64,000 bases of DNA from Streptosporangium canum (GCF_900113865.1 NZ_FOQY01000005.1:183388-247387), one strand, 5' to 3'; positions 9,740 through 18,604 are shown, counted from the first letter of the stretch. Made by a program: numbers and translations. Notes: generated by a model from the sequence alone, not told the origin.

Positions 9740-10777
9740 ATGAGTGGGATGACGGCCGTAGCGGCGGAGCCCTTCCAGCTGAAGCGGGACAACGGCGACC
9801 TCGCAGCCGGGGTCCAGGCCCTGGAGAAGCAGCTCAAGCGCGTGACCCTCGACACCGTGCTGGCCAAGGCGAACCGCGTCGCGGCCAGGAAGGGGGCCGC
9901 CGGGGCCGGGGCCTTCGGGACGATGAGGCCCCGGCCGGTGGACTGGTACTGCTTCGAGGCCGCCGACAACGCCGTCCGCGACTGGTACCCCCAGGGGCTG
10001 ACCTGCTCCTCCGACGCGGGGACCAGCGCGGGGACATTTGTGGTGAGCTGGTACTTCAAGCCCGAGACGGGGGCCGAGCGGGGAGTGCGCCTGTCCTTCC
10101 TCGACACGGCGGCCCTGCGCTACCGGCACGTCCTGCTCGTGCGGGCCCGCGCCGACGGCGACATCGCCCCGATCGACATCCACGCCGGCGGCGTCGCCTG
10201 GTACGGCGACCTGCTCTACGTCGCCGACACCAGCCGGGGCATGCGGGTCTTCGACACCCGGCACATCTTCGAGGTGGACGGGGACGACAAGACCACGATC
10301 GGCAGGAAGGGCGGCGTGCACAACGCCTTCGGCTACCGCTACGTGATGCCGCAGACCGGCGCCTGGACCCCGACCTCGGGGGGCGCCCGCTTCTCCTTCG
10401 CCGCGATCGACCGCACGACCGCCACCGACACCCTGATCTCCGGCGAGTATCTGGACGGCCCCGGGGGCCGGGTGGCCCGCTGGCCGCTGAACGCCGACGG
10501 CACGCTCCGCGCCGACGCCGGCGTCGCCTCCGCGCTGGACGCCTACCGCCTGCCCGAGGCCAGGATCCAGGGCGCGCTCTCCCACGACGGCACCTGGTAT
10601 CTCAGCCAGGCGGCGGGCGCGACCAGGAACGGCAGCCTGATCGTGGTCGGCGACACGGTCAGGAAGCGCCCCTACCCGGTGGGCCCCGAGGATCTCACCT
10701 GCGTCCGCGACAAGAAGACGCTCTGGAGCGTGACCGAGTTCGCGGGCCGCCGAGTGATCTACGGCGTGCCGCTGTAG
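9740..10777 (+). CDS. Unrecognised 345-aa protein, possible beta-propeller
   Basis: No family is recognised with confidence. The ATG at 9740 is preceded by a good ribosome site (GGAGGAG). The protein has no signal peptide or membrane segment. A short helical N-terminus is followed by repeating strands with Asp/Gly turns (YGDLLYVADTSRGMRVFD, then SHDGTWYLSQAAG and LTCVRDKKTLWSVTEF), which suggest a secreted-type propeller or lectin-like fold. It follows the GCS2 gene after 84 bp and converges on pcp, with only 9 bp between stops. Confidence 0.75.
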   Translation: MSGMTAVAAEPFQLKRDNGDLAAGVQALEKQLKRVTLDTVLAKANRVAARKGAAGAGAFGTMRPRPVDWYCFEAADNAVRDWYPQGLTCSSDAGTSAGTFVVSWYFKPETGAERGVRLSFLDTAALRYRHVLLVRARADGDIAPIDIHAGGVAWYGDLLYVADTSRGMRVFDTRHIFEVDGDDKTTIGRKGGVHNAFGYRYVMPQTGAWTPTSGGARFSFAAIDRTTATDTLISGEYLDGPGGRVARWPLNADGTLRADAGVASALDAYRLPEARIQGALSHDGTWYLSQAAGATRNGSLIVVGDTVRKRPYPVGPEDLTCVRDKKTLWSVTEFAGRRVIYGVPL

Positions 10778-10786
10778 GGGCCCGGC

Positions 10787-11407
10787 TCAGTGCAGAGACC
10801 CGCCGACCAGCCGGAGGTCGCCCTCCACCGAGACGGCGGCCGCCACGATCGCCGTCAGCGCCTCGGCGACCATCGCCACCGGCATGGACGGCGCGGCCTG
10901 GCCGAGGACCTGCCCCGGGGCGAACGGCACGTGCACGAAGCCGCCGCGGACCTCGGGCCGCTCGGTGGCGATCAGATGCATGAGACCGTAGAAGACGTGG
11001 TTGCAGACGAACGTCCCGGCGCTCTGCGACACACTCGCCGGGACCCCGGCCGTCCGGGCCGCCACCACGCACGCCTTCACCGGCAGCGTGGCGAAGTAGG
11101 CGGCGGGCCCGCCGGGCACCACCGGCTCGTCGATCGGCTGCCGCCCGGCGTTGTCCGGGATGCGGGCGTCGTCGATGTTGACGGCCACCCGCTCGACCGT
11201 CACGTCGGGCCGCCCCCCGGCCTGCCCGACGCAGACCACCACCGCGGGGTCGTGCTCCAGCACCGCCGCCCGCAGGTGCTCCAGCGCCTGGCCGAACACG
11301 CACGGCAACTGTACGGCCCGCACCCCGGGCACCAGCTTGACCGCCTCCCACGACGGGTTGACCGCGGCGCCGTCGAACGGCTCGAAGCCGGTGAGCAGGA
11401 CGGTCAT
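10787..11407 (-). CDS. pcp: Pyroglutamyl-peptidase I
   Basis: This 206-aa cysteine peptidase (family C15) removes N-terminal pyroglutamate from peptides in the cytoplasm. It begins with the diagnostic MTVLLTGFEPFDG. The nucleophile Cys lies in SAGTFVCNHVFYGLMH, the His follows in FVHVPFAP, and the Glu is in the VERVAVNIDDARIPDN region. Length and motifs match the family. Its start codon overlaps the stop of the upstream DCC-family gene by 4 bp (ATGA), so translation is probably coupled. Confidence 0.95.
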   Translation of the reverse strand: MTVLLTGFEPFDGAAVNPSWEAVKLVPGVRAVQLPCVFGQALEHLRAAVLEHDPAVVVCVGQAGGRPDVTVERVAVNIDDARIPDNAGRQPIDEPVVPGGPAAYFATLPVKACVVAARTAGVPASVSQSAGTFVCNHVFYGLMHLIATERPEVRGGFVHVPFAPGQVLGQAAPSMPVAMVAEALTAIVAAAVSVEGDLRLVGGSLH

Positions 11408-11781
11408 CGCCGGCCCGCCGGAAGCGCGCAGGCGGGGGTCCCGCCGGGCAGCCGGTGGCGGTTCCTCGCGATGAGCCGGTAGAGCCCCTGGGCCACCCAC
11501 CGGAAGGGCGGCACCCGTAGCGCGAGCCCCGGCAGGCTCCACGGCGGGCCGGCGGCGATCAGCAGCCTGGCGACCGCCTGCGCGCCGCCGTACACCCGGC
11601 CGCGCTCGACCCACAGGACCTCGCGCTCGGCCCGCTCCCGCGTGGTGCCCAGCGCGGTCAGGTCGGCGAACTGCCAGGGGGTGACGCGTGCCCGGACACC
11701 GATCCGGCGCTCGGCGAACCGGACGCTCGCCGTGCAGAACCCGCAGTCGCCGTCGAAGACCAGAACCGGTTGTTCCCTCAT
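11404..11781 (-). CDS. Thiol-disulfide oxidoreductase DCC family (DUF393) protein
   Basis: This 125-aa protein has the family-naming motif FDGDCGFC at residues 9-16, a CxxC-like redox site in a thioredoxin-related fold. Such proteins are predicted thiol-disulfide exchangers, but their partners are unknown. It is the first gene of a two-gene operon with pcp (4-bp overlap). Confidence 0.9.
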   Translation of the reverse strand: MREQPVLVFDGDCGFCTASVRFAERRIGVRARVTPWQFADLTALGTTRERAEREVLWVERGRVYGGAQAVARLLIAAGPPWSLPGLALRVPPFRWVAQGLYRLIARNRHRLPGGTPACALPAGRR

Positions 11782-11808
11782 GGAACAGACCCTACCCAGC
11801 CGTTCTGA

Positions 11809-13659
11809 TCACGACTGCGGGACCAGGGTGACGGCGATGGGGCGGTGGTCGGAGTGGGGGACGTCGACGTTGGCCTGGTCCCTGCCGGTGAAGCCCGGGG
11901 TGACCAGCACGTGGTCGATCTGCTCGGCCGGGCCCCCCGACGCGGGGATGGTGCTGAACGGCCGGACCGGGGCGATGGGGTCGGTCAGCCCGGAGCCCAT
12001 GAGCACCTCCCAGGCCGGATCCGCCGGCTCCAGGTTGAGGTCGCCCGCCACGACCACCGGCCGGCCCCCCGCGGAGGCGTCCTTGACGATCCGCCCGAGC
12101 TGCTCCACCTGGTCGAGCTCGCGCCAGCCGGGCGGCGGCTGCAGGTGGGTGCCGATCACGGTGACGTCCCTGCCCTGCCATCTCAGCCCGACCTCCAGCG
12201 CCTGCGCCCCGGTCGGACCGCCCTGGACGAGCACGTGGTTGCGGACCGAGGTGACCGGCAGGTCGGTCAGGAGAGCGTCCCCCCACACCTCGTCGGTCGC
12301 CGGGGCCCAGATGTAGCGCATGCCGAGCCGCTCGGCGATCAGCCGCACGTCGTCGTGGCCGCCGTTGAGCAGCCATCCCCGGTCGGCCTCGCTGAGCACG
12401 ACCACGTGCGGTCTCATGGCCCTGAGGGTGTCGGCCTGTTGCTCCAGCGACAGCCTGCCGGACTGGCCGTACCCCATCCGGATGTTGTAGGCCGCCACCC
12501 GCAGCCCGTCGCCGGGCGGCTCCCACCCCGGCGTGGCGCCCTGCCAGAGAGGCACGGCCGCCACCAGCGCGACGGCGGCGGCGGCGATCGGCAGCCGCAG
12601 GCCGTAGGAGGCCCGCGGCAGGCCGGTGGCGCCCACCACGGCCGACACCGCCACCAGGAGCGCCGCGCAGACGGGCACCCACTGGTTGGGCAGGTAGAGG
12701 TCGTAGGCGGCGTAGTAGCCGAAGACGAACACGACGAACAGCAGCATGCCCCCCGCCGCCGCCAGACCGCGCCGCGGCGGACGGTCGGGGCCGAAGGTCG
12801 CCGCCGCGTGCGCCAGGCAGGCCCCCAGCGCGACCTGACCGATGATCTGCGCGGCGATCGTCCAGCCCGGGGCCACGCCGTGGACGCCGTCCACGGCGGT
12901 CCTGCCGAACGTGAACGCCACGGCGGAGGCGACCAGGGCGACGGCGGGCACCAGCGGCCGCCGGAGCAGCGGCAGCGCGGCGGGCGCCGTCGACAGCACC
13001 GCGAACGCCGCCACGACCGCGGCGGCGGCCAGGGAGGGGGAACCGGCCGTGGCCTGGGCGTGCGCGGTGTTGCCCGTGTACAGGCCCCACAGCAGTAGGG
13101 CGGGGCCGACCGGCAGCCAGGCGCGCGGGGCGCCCGAGTGCTCCTCCCCGGCGGGCACGGGCCGCAGCAGGAACACCCCGGCCAGCGCGAGCTCGGCCGC
13201 CAGCGCCACCCACGGGACCGGGCCGGGCCGCCACATCAGGTCGATGCCGTCCAGCGCCGCGTGGATCACCGTGGAGGCCGCCAGGCCGGTGATCACCCCG
13301 GCCATCGCGGGCCGGGCGTCCCGGGCGGACATGGCGGTCGCCGTCAGCCAGACCAGTCCGGCCAGCAGGCCCGCGCTCGCCAGGTAGAGCTGAACCTCGC
13401 CGCCGGAGGTCGGCTGCAGCGCCAGCCGGGCCAGGAGCAGCAGGAGACCGGCGCCGAGCGCCACCCGGCGCGGCGGGACGGACCGGGCCAGCGGGACCGT
13501 GAGGAAGGCCACCACGAACCAGGAGACGGCGTACAGGCCCATCATCTCCGCGGGCGTGCTGCCCGCCCGGCCGAACAGGGTGATCAGCGACGGCAGGAAG
13601 ACCCGCAGCACATCGATCAGCACCACCACGCCGAGGGCGACATCCACGCGGATCCGCAT
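11809..13659 (-). CDS. Membrane-anchored endonuclease/exonuclease/phosphatase family protein
   Basis: This 616-aa protein has about ten hydrophobic segments in residues 1-355 and a C-terminal endo/exonuclease/phosphatase domain from about 375. The metal-site motifs are VAAYNIRMGYG, VVLSEADR, GTHLQPPPG, VVAGDLNLEPAD and SDHRPIAVTL, all intact. The catalytic domain may act on phospholipid head groups, nucleic acid or inositol phosphates at the membrane. It is unrelated in layout to the secreted EEP protein at 41619. It is monocistronic. Confidence 0.88.
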   Translation of the reverse strand: MRIRVDVALGVVVLIDVLRVFLPSLITLFGRAGSTPAEMMGLYAVSWFVVAFLTVPLARSVPPRRVALGAGLLLLLARLALQPTSGGEVQLYLASAGLLAGLVWLTATAMSARDARPAMAGVITGLAASTVIHAALDGIDLMWRPGPVPWVALAAELALAGVFLLRPVPAGEEHSGAPRAWLPVGPALLLWGLYTGNTAHAQATAGSPSLAAAAVVAAFAVLSTAPAALPLLRRPLVPAVALVASAVAFTFGRTAVDGVHGVAPGWTIAAQIIGQVALGACLAHAAATFGPDRPPRRGLAAAGGMLLFVVFVFGYYAAYDLYLPNQWVPVCAALLVAVSAVVGATGLPRASYGLRLPIAAAAVALVAAVPLWQGATPGWEPPGDGLRVAAYNIRMGYGQSGRLSLEQQADTLRAMRPHVVVLSEADRGWLLNGGHDDVRLIAERLGMRYIWAPATDEVWGDALLTDLPVTSVRNHVLVQGGPTGAQALEVGLRWQGRDVTVIGTHLQPPPGWRELDQVEQLGRIVKDASAGGRPVVVAGDLNLEPADPAWEVLMGSGLTDPIAPVRPFSTIPASGGPAEQIDHVLVTPGFTGRDQANVDVPHSDHRPIAVTLVPQS

Positions 13660-13830
13660 GCTACCTCCAAGGAATGTGAGTCATCCTCGCTTCCTTGGGG
13701 ATCCGTGGCAAGGGCGAACTTTCCCGGCCCGATCGGTGCTCCCGGATCCGGCGGTGAACGGGGGCGCCGCCGCGGCCGGTAGGGCCGGGAGCGGTGCGCC
13801 GGGGGTCGGGCGACCAGCCGGGGGAGGGGG

Positions 13831-13903
13831 TGGACGGGGCCGTCGCGGTCGGGGGGGCAGCCGGCCAGGGTGAACGGAGCCGTCGCGGTCGGGGGGTCAG
13901 CCG
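13831..13903. repeat. 40-bp-period tandem repeat, two copies
   Basis: Positions 13831-13863 and 13871-13903 match at about 30 of 33 positions (core CCGTCGCGGTCGGGGG). The second copy covers the stop codon of the membrane-protein gene at 13897. The surrounding 13660-13896 stretch is otherwise featureless GC-rich spacer. Confidence 0.85.
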
Positions 13904-14781
13904 CGCGGGGGGCCGTCGAGATAGCGGAAGGCCTCGTGGGCGGAGCGGACGCTGTCGCGGAGCGCCCGCTGGAGCTGGGCGGCGTCCTCGCTCAGATGGC
14001 CGATCTCCGGCGCGGAGAACCTGGCCGCCCCCGTCTCGGCGACGAGCTGCTCGTACTCGGGCAGGTAGGCCAGGAGGGCGTCGATCTGGCTCTGGGACCG
14101 GAGGGCGCGGTCGGCGTTGGAGACGTGGCGCGCGTAACGTTCCAGGGCCTCCACCCGGGCGACGACGGCGGCCTCGCTGGCGGCCAGCGCCCGCTCCAGC
14201 GGCGCCATCGCGGCGGCGACCTCCGGCGTCCTGCCGCCGCGGGCGAGGTTGCCGTGCCTGGCCCGCAGCGCCGACAGCTTGGTCAGCAGGCGGGCGATCT
14301 CCCATTCCTCGGCCGGCAGCATCACCGAGTTGCGCACGCTGTCGAGCATTCCCATGGTGTTGACCCGGGAGCCGAGGATGGAGTCGATCGCCCGCTGGAC
14401 CCGGCCGAGCAGATCCCTGGCGCCGTAGTCGAAGTCCTCCAGGATCAGGTAGCCCCCCCTGTACCGCTGCGAGTGCCGGTACAGGACGCGCTCGACGGCG
14501 TCGTGCGGGGCGGGCTTCCTGCCGATGTAGACACAGGTGAGGATCGTCGCGTAGACGGCGAGCAGGACGAGGAATGCCACGGATATCCCGGTGAGGGCGG
14601 TGAAGGCGGCGGCCAGGGCCGCCGTCACGCCGAGGGGCGCCACGAGGGCCGCCGGAAGCCGTGGGGCGTCCTCCGGTTTCGGACTCCACCCGGCCCGGAA
14701 GCGGGAGAGCAGTGGGCCGTTCCGCCGGAGAAGTCCGGCGACGTCCGCGGGCACCTCCGGATCGACCACCACGCGCTGCAC
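13897..14781 (-). CDS. Membrane protein of unknown function
   Basis: This 294-aa protein has two adjacent hydrophobic segments near residues 45-85 (LVAPLGVTAALAAAFTAL and FLVLLAVYATILTCVYIG), followed by a long, charged, mostly helical cytoplasmic part with coiled-coil character (EEWEIARLLTKLSALRAR, RALAASEAAVVARVEALERY). No enzyme motif is seen. The two-segment anchor plus helical domain resembles signalling or scaffolding proteins, but this is only a shape argument. Confidence 0.8.
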   Translation of the reverse strand: MQRVVVDPEVPADVAGLLRRNGPLLSRFRAGWSPKPEDAPRLPAALVAPLGVTAALAAAFTALTGISVAFLVLLAVYATILTCVYIGRKPAPHDAVERVLYRHSQRYRGGYLILEDFDYGARDLLGRVQRAIDSILGSRVNTMGMLDSVRNSVMLPAEEWEIARLLTKLSALRARHGNLARGGRTPEVAAAMAPLERALAASEAAVVARVEALERYARHVSNADRALRSQSQIDALLAYLPEYEQLVAETGAARFSAPEIGHLSEDAAQLQRALRDSVRSAHEAFRYLDGPPRG

Positions 14782-14891
14782 AGGCCGGCCCCTTTCACCA
14801 GGTCAAAAGAGCATAGCGATTAACCGATTTCCAGCTATGCGTCCCTCTATGTTGCCTCTTAACGGTGGTGTGCCGAGTGTCGAGAGGACGT

Positions 14892-15203
14892 TCATCGTGA
14901 TCCGCGGTGCGCGGAGGGGGCCGAGGGGCGGGGATAGGCGGTCTCCATGACCTCAAGGGCACGGTCCCATGCCTCCTCAACCAGGTGTCCGTAGATCTGG
15001 TACGTGGTGTTGATGTCGTTGTGGCCCAGCCACGCGGACACGTCGGTGACGGGGATGCGCTGGGCGAGCTGCATGGAGGCGAAGGCATGGCGGAGGCTGT
15101 GAGGGGTGAAGTCCTCAGGGAGTCCGGCAGTGTCACCAAGACAAGCCAAGAGGCGTGACCAGGGTAGGTCTTCGGGCTCAGATCTGACGATTGGGGGTGT
15201 TCA
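14892..15203 (-). pseudogene. Tyrosine recombinase (phage-type integrase) C-terminal remnant
   Basis: The frame encodes only the catalytic end of a tyrosine integrase: the box II HSLRHAFAS with catalytic Arg/His, the LGHNDINTT segment and the nucleophile Tyr in TYQIYGHL. An in-frame TGA at about 15203 lies just upstream, and no N-terminal or core-binding domain is found, so the gene is truncated. The surrounding bases are less GC-rich than the flanks, consistent with a decayed integrative element. Confidence 0.85.
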
Positions 15204-15275
15204 CGAGTCGGCCTGAGCAGCGAGTCACCCGAGAGCTTATAGATCGTTTTCCGCGCGACGAGTGATCGTTTCCCG
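15199..15275. repeat. Imperfect direct repeat, copy A
   Basis: Starts with GTTCACGAGT and ends with two GATCGTTTTCC/GATCGTTTCCC motifs at 15242 and 15264, exactly 22 bp apart. A similar block occurs at 16226-16302, flanking the gene at 15478. It resembles an operator array or the end of a mobile element. Confidence 0.7.
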
Positions 15276-15477
15276 AGGCTGACGCACATCGAGGTGGGCA
15301 GCGGCGAGAACGAAGATCTGCCAGAGGCGCGGATCGCGACCCGTGGCCCTTCCACTCCAGCGGCTGGATGTCACCCCGGAGAGACTGTGCGGGTTTCGTC
15401 GAGATTCCGTGCACTCCGCGGTTACGGCACCACGGTGTTGTCATGATCTCGGTGACACCTCACCGATGGGATCCGCG

Positions 15478-16044
15478 ATGTCTTCCCGCTCGCTCGTACT
15501 GCTGGCCGCCTCGCTCTGCGCGGGCGGCCTCGCAGCTCTGGTGTACTTCCACGACTCCAGCCTGGTGCTCTTGAGGGAACATCTGAACCATCCGTTCGCG
15601 CTCGGTGTGCTGGCCTGCCTCCTGATGGCGTCGGCCGCCGCCGGGCTGCGGTGGATGTGGTTACGTGTCGTGATCGTCGTCCTTGCCGTGCTGGGCGCGA
15701 GTGCCGCGCTGTTCGAGGGGTGGGTGGCCCTTACGTTCGCCTCTACCAAGGAGGTCGGCTTCGTCGACGGACCAGCCCCGTACAGGATCCGGCTCCAGCA
15801 GTCGCTGGCGGGTCTCGGGCCGGACACGGTGATGTGGCTCAGCGTCCGCCGGGACGGCGGGTTGCTCAGCAGGGAGTGGGATCTCGGCTGCTTCAACGAC
15901 GACGTCCCCGGCGACGCCTTCGACTCGGTCAAGTGGACGGGGCCGAGTTCGGTCGAGATCCGGGTGGCCGACGGGCAAACGTTCTCCGTGGCCTTGGACC
16001 CCGCCTCGGGCCGGCCCCAGACCACCGCCGCCCTCAATTGTTAA
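15478..16044 (+). CDS. Small membrane protein of unknown function
   Basis: This 188-aa protein has three hydrophobic segments (SLVLLAASLCAGGLAALVYF, FALGVLACLLMASAAAGL, LRVVIVVLAVLGASAALFEG) and then a polar, probably extracytoplasmic domain of about 90 residues. No family is recognised. An alternative ATG at 15466 adds four residues. Codon use is less extreme than in neighbours, and the gene is bracketed by imperfect direct repeats (15199-15275, 16226-16302), which suggests it arrived as a cassette. Confidence 0.7.
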   Translation: MSSRSLVLLAASLCAGGLAALVYFHDSSLVLLREHLNHPFALGVLACLLMASAAAGLRWMWLRVVIVVLAVLGASAALFEGWVALTFASTKEVGFVDGPAPYRIRLQQSLAGLGPDTVMWLSVRRDGGLLSREWDLGCFNDDVPGDAFDSVKWTGPSSVEIRVADGQTFSVALDPASGRPQTTAALNC

Positions 16045-16225
16045 CAGCGCTCCCGCAAGCGACGCAGCTGGGAGTGGGCCGTCGGCCGGTCGACCTGGGA
16101 AAGGACGCGATCACGTCAGCCGCGGGTGAACGGTTTCCGCGTTGTGGAGTCCGCCAGATACCGCAGTCCGGCCTCTGCCTCGGAACCAGGTTCGGCGGCG
16201 AACAGGCCCATCCCCTGCGGGGGAC

Positions 16226-16302
16226 GTTCACGAGTACGGCCGAGCTGCACGGGTCCGAGGGTTCGATGATCGCTTCCCGGACACGTAATGATCGTTGCCC
16301 AA
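16226..16302. repeat. Imperfect direct repeat, copy B
   Basis: Same order as copy A: GTTCACGAGT, then GATCGCTTCCC at 16268 and GATCGTTGCCC at 16290, again 22 bp apart. The first motif sits 42 bp after the GTTCACGAGT start (43 bp in copy A). It ends just before the stop of the MFS gene. The rest of 16045-16305 holds no gene I can support. Confidence 0.7.
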
Positions 16303-16305
16303 TGC

Positions 16306-17688
16306 TTACGTTTTGGGGGCGAGCGTCGCTCCGTCCGCGTCGGTGTGGGCGGGTTCAGCCCGTTCCGCTTTTTCGTCTTCCCCAGGGCCGTCTTTGATCT
16401 GCCACACAGATGGAACGAGCAGCGCGGTAACGGTGATGAGGATGGCCAGGACTGCGCCGGCCGCGAGGACGATGCCACTGCCGAATACCTGCGCCGCAGG
16501 TCCGGCGAGACCCATGCCCAGGGGTGCCGCCGCGAGTGAGCCCAGCGTGACGACGGAGCTGGACCTGGCGATGAGATGGTCGGGAACGTGGCGCTGAATG
16601 GTGCTGGTCTGCAGAACGTTGTAGATCACCAGCTCCAAGCCGGCCAGGAAAGCGGCCGGCAGCAGCAGCCAGAGGGTGGCGGGCACCGCCAAAAGGGCGG
16701 GCAGTGGCGTCATCAGCAGAAACACCGCCAAAGTCGCACCCACGGGACGGGAGGGCTTCCATCGAGTCGCGACGAAGCCGCCGGTGAGTCCTCCGACGGC
16801 GTACGCGATGCCGATCGCGGACCAGGCCGGCGCTCCGCCGAGATGCTCGTCTGCCACATACGGGCCGAGTACCAGGAACGGGGCGACCACGATCAGGTTG
16901 GTCAACGCCACATGGATGACCGACATCAGCAGCCACGATCGCCTGGTGACTTCCGCGAGACCTCCCTTGATGCTGGCCAGTAGCCCTGTGCTCGCTGCCG
17001 GTCGCTGCGTGGCGACAGCGCGAGGAAGGCGCGAGAGAAAGGCCGCACTCACCAGGAACGTGGCCGCATCGATCAGAATCGCCCACCCGGGCCCTATGGT
17101 TGCCACCAGCGCTCCGGCCACGCTGAGCGCCAGAATCGAGGTGAGGCTGCGCGACATCGACAGAAGCGAGTTGGCTTCCTGCACCCGTTCCTTGCCTGCG
17201 AGCGAGACCACAAGGCCGACAGAGGCGGGGTTGAAGAGGGCGGATCCCATGCCCGCGAGGAGTTGCAGGACCACGATCATCCAGATGCCGGCCGTCCCGC
17301 TGAGGAGAAGGGCCGCGGTGGCCCCGTGGGCGAGGAAGCGCATCAGGTCGGCGACCAGCATGACGTTGCGCCGGGAGAAGCGGTCGCCGAGAGCACCGCC
17401 GAGGAGGCTCAGCGCAATGATGGGGATCCGAGTGCTCAGGACGACGATACCGAGGTCGGCGGGTGATCCGGTGAGGTGCAGGACGGCGAAGGCAAGCGCG
17501 AAGGGGGTCAGTGCGTCCCCGAATGTCGAAGCGGTATGTCCGAAGTAGTAGCGGCGGAAGTCCCGGACGTTTAAGGGAGCGATCGCCTCGCGGATCGGCT
17601 TCACAGGCCGCCATCGCTGTTCATGGCGGCGAATGGGGTTGAGCCGCGGCGGCCGGAGGCGGTGTAGGCCCATTGGAGCCTCAGGCAT
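16306..17688 (-). CDS. Major facilitator superfamily transporter
   Basis: The protein has about 460 aa and twelve predicted membrane segments, with the MFS loop motif GGALGDRFSRRNVML between helices 2 and 3. It resembles the drug-exporter or enterobactin-exporter-like branch (PLNVRDFRRYYFGHTASTFG at the N-terminus), so efflux of a small molecule is likely but the substrate is unknown. The ATG at 17688 is used here; a TTG two codons upstream and a GTG about 30 codons downstream are alternatives. It lies in the lower-GC accessory stretch next to the integrase remnant. Confidence 0.88.
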   Translation of the reverse strand: MPEAPMGLHRLRPPRLNPIRRHEQRWRPVKPIREAIAPLNVRDFRRYYFGHTASTFGDALTPFALAFAVLHLTGSPADLGIVVLSTRIPIIALSLLGGALGDRFSRRNVMLVADLMRFLAHGATAALLLSGTAGIWMIVVLQLLAGMGSALFNPASVGLVVSLAGKERVQEANSLLSMSRSLTSILALSVAGALVATIGPGWAILIDAATFLVSAAFLSRLPRAVATQRPAASTGLLASIKGGLAEVTRRSWLLMSVIHVALTNLIVVAPFLVLGPYVADEHLGGAPAWSAIGIAYAVGGLTGGFVATRWKPSRPVGATLAVFLLMTPLPALLAVPATLWLLLPAAFLAGLELVIYNVLQTSTIQRHVPDHLIARSSSVVTLGSLAAAPLGMGLAGPAAQVFGSGIVLAAGAVLAILITVTALLVPSVWQIKDGPGEDEKAERAEPAHTDADGATLAPKT

Positions 17689-17855
17689 GGGCAATCTGGA
17701 TGCGATGGGCCAAGGTCGCGCAAGAGGGTGGCTCTCTCGATGGAGTGAACTGATCCGAGGTCACGCCTGACACCGTCAAGTGGCAGGCGCCTGGTGGTGA
17801 TCGACTTTTGTGGTCAGGTCACCCTGGCAGAGCCGACTGACATTTCCGCAGGGGT

Positions 17856-18101
17856 TCACGGCCCTACCCGGTGGGCGATGGCTTTGGCTGCGGCGATAGG
17901 GATCTTGCGCGCGGCAGTGACTGCCAGCGCCTCGCCATTTACAGTGTGGAGTTGCAGGACTGCATGGCGTGAATGCACCACGTAAGTGTGACTGCCTGTC
18001 TTCAGGGAGACGATCGTGACGTCGCCGCTGGAACGCTTGGCCCGGGCCGAGAGGTCCGCACTGCAGCAGGCGAGGTGTCCGTCCTGCGGGGAGAAGCTCA
18101 C
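17856..18101 (-). CDS. Possible small hypothetical protein (81 aa)
   Basis: An open frame from GTG 18101 encodes 81 residues with no recognised domain. The middle (DVTIVSLKTGSHTYVVHSRH) could form strands. Support is weak, with no clear ribosome site. If it is not a gene, the whole of 17689-18190 holds nothing else I can support. Confidence 0.3.
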   Translation of the reverse strand: MSFSPQDGHLACCSADLSARAKRSSGDVTIVSLKTGSHTYVVHSRHAVLQLHTVNGEALAVTAARKIPIAAAKAIAHRVGP

Positions 18102-18190
18102 GGGGCCTGGTGACTGGCTGGCTCTCTGTGGGTCAGCACAACATCAGCACCGGTGCTGACAAGTACGCCGACCAACCCGGAGCAACAAGA

Positions 18191-18227
18191 AGCCCCAGAC
18201 TCTCGGCGTGTGCCGTGAGCTGGGGCT
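18191..18227 (-). terminator. Terminator of the tRNA operon
   Basis: An 8-bp stem AGCCCCAG/CTGGGGCT encloses a second small hairpin, and on the minus strand it is followed by a T-rich TTCTTGTTG. It lies 45 bp after the last tRNA of the minus-strand cluster. Confidence 0.75.
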
Positions 18228-18271
18228 TTGTCTCCTGCTTGAACAGGTCAAACCTGGTCTGCTGTAGACCG

Positions 18272-18346
18272 TGGTGGACGATACAGGGATTGAACCTGTG
18301 ACCTCTTCCGTGTCAGGGAAGCGCTCTCCCGCTGAGCTAATCGTCC
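18272..18346 (-). tRNA. tRNA-Val (GAC)
   Basis: A full cloverleaf is readable on the minus strand, starting GGACGATTAGCTCAG. The anticodon loop CTGACAC gives anticodon GAC, the T-loop is GGTTCAATCCC, and the 3' CCA is encoded. It is the last gene of a four-tRNA operon. Confidence 0.97.
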
Positions 18347-18359
18347 TCGGGTGAACCAG

Positions 18360-18431
18360 AGCGGAAGACGGGATTCGAACCCGCGACCCTCACCTTGGCA
18401 AGGTGATGCTCTACCACTGAGCCACTTCCGC
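18360..18431 (-). tRNA. tRNA-Gly (GCC), copy 2
   Basis: A cloverleaf starting GCGGAAGTGGCTCAGTGG has anticodon loop TTGCCAA (GCC) and T-loop GGTTCGAATCC. The discriminator base is U and CCA is not encoded. The sequence is identical to the copy at 18605-18676. Confidence 0.97.
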
Positions 18432-18508
18432 GTGTCTGCTTCGGGTTTCCCCTCTGCGGCACGTGCGCTACTTTACCGGATCCTTGAGACTCCGATGTCC
18501 GTGCACTG

Positions 18509-18579
18509 AGGTGGAGACGGGATTTGAACCCGTGTACACGGCTTTGCAGGCCGTTGCCTCGCCTCTCGGCCACTCCACC
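18509..18579 (-). tRNA. tRNA-Cys (GCA)
   Basis: A cloverleaf starting GGTGGAGTGGCCGAGAGG has anticodon stem ACGGC/GCCGT with loop CTGCAAA, giving anticodon GCA. The discriminator is U, as expected for Cys. It lies between two tRNA-Gly copies. Confidence 0.97.
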
Positions 18580-18604
18580 AGTCAGATCCCGGAGGACCTG
18601 CTGG

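Noticed and set aside
14795-15355. A 186-codon minus-strand frame over the integrase remnant
   Set aside because: It overlaps the true integrase frame in another phase and has no integrase motifs.
14782-18346. A duplicated tRNA 3' end marking attachment sites of an integrative element
   Set aside because: I found no copy of the tRNA-Val 3' segment near the integrase remnant.
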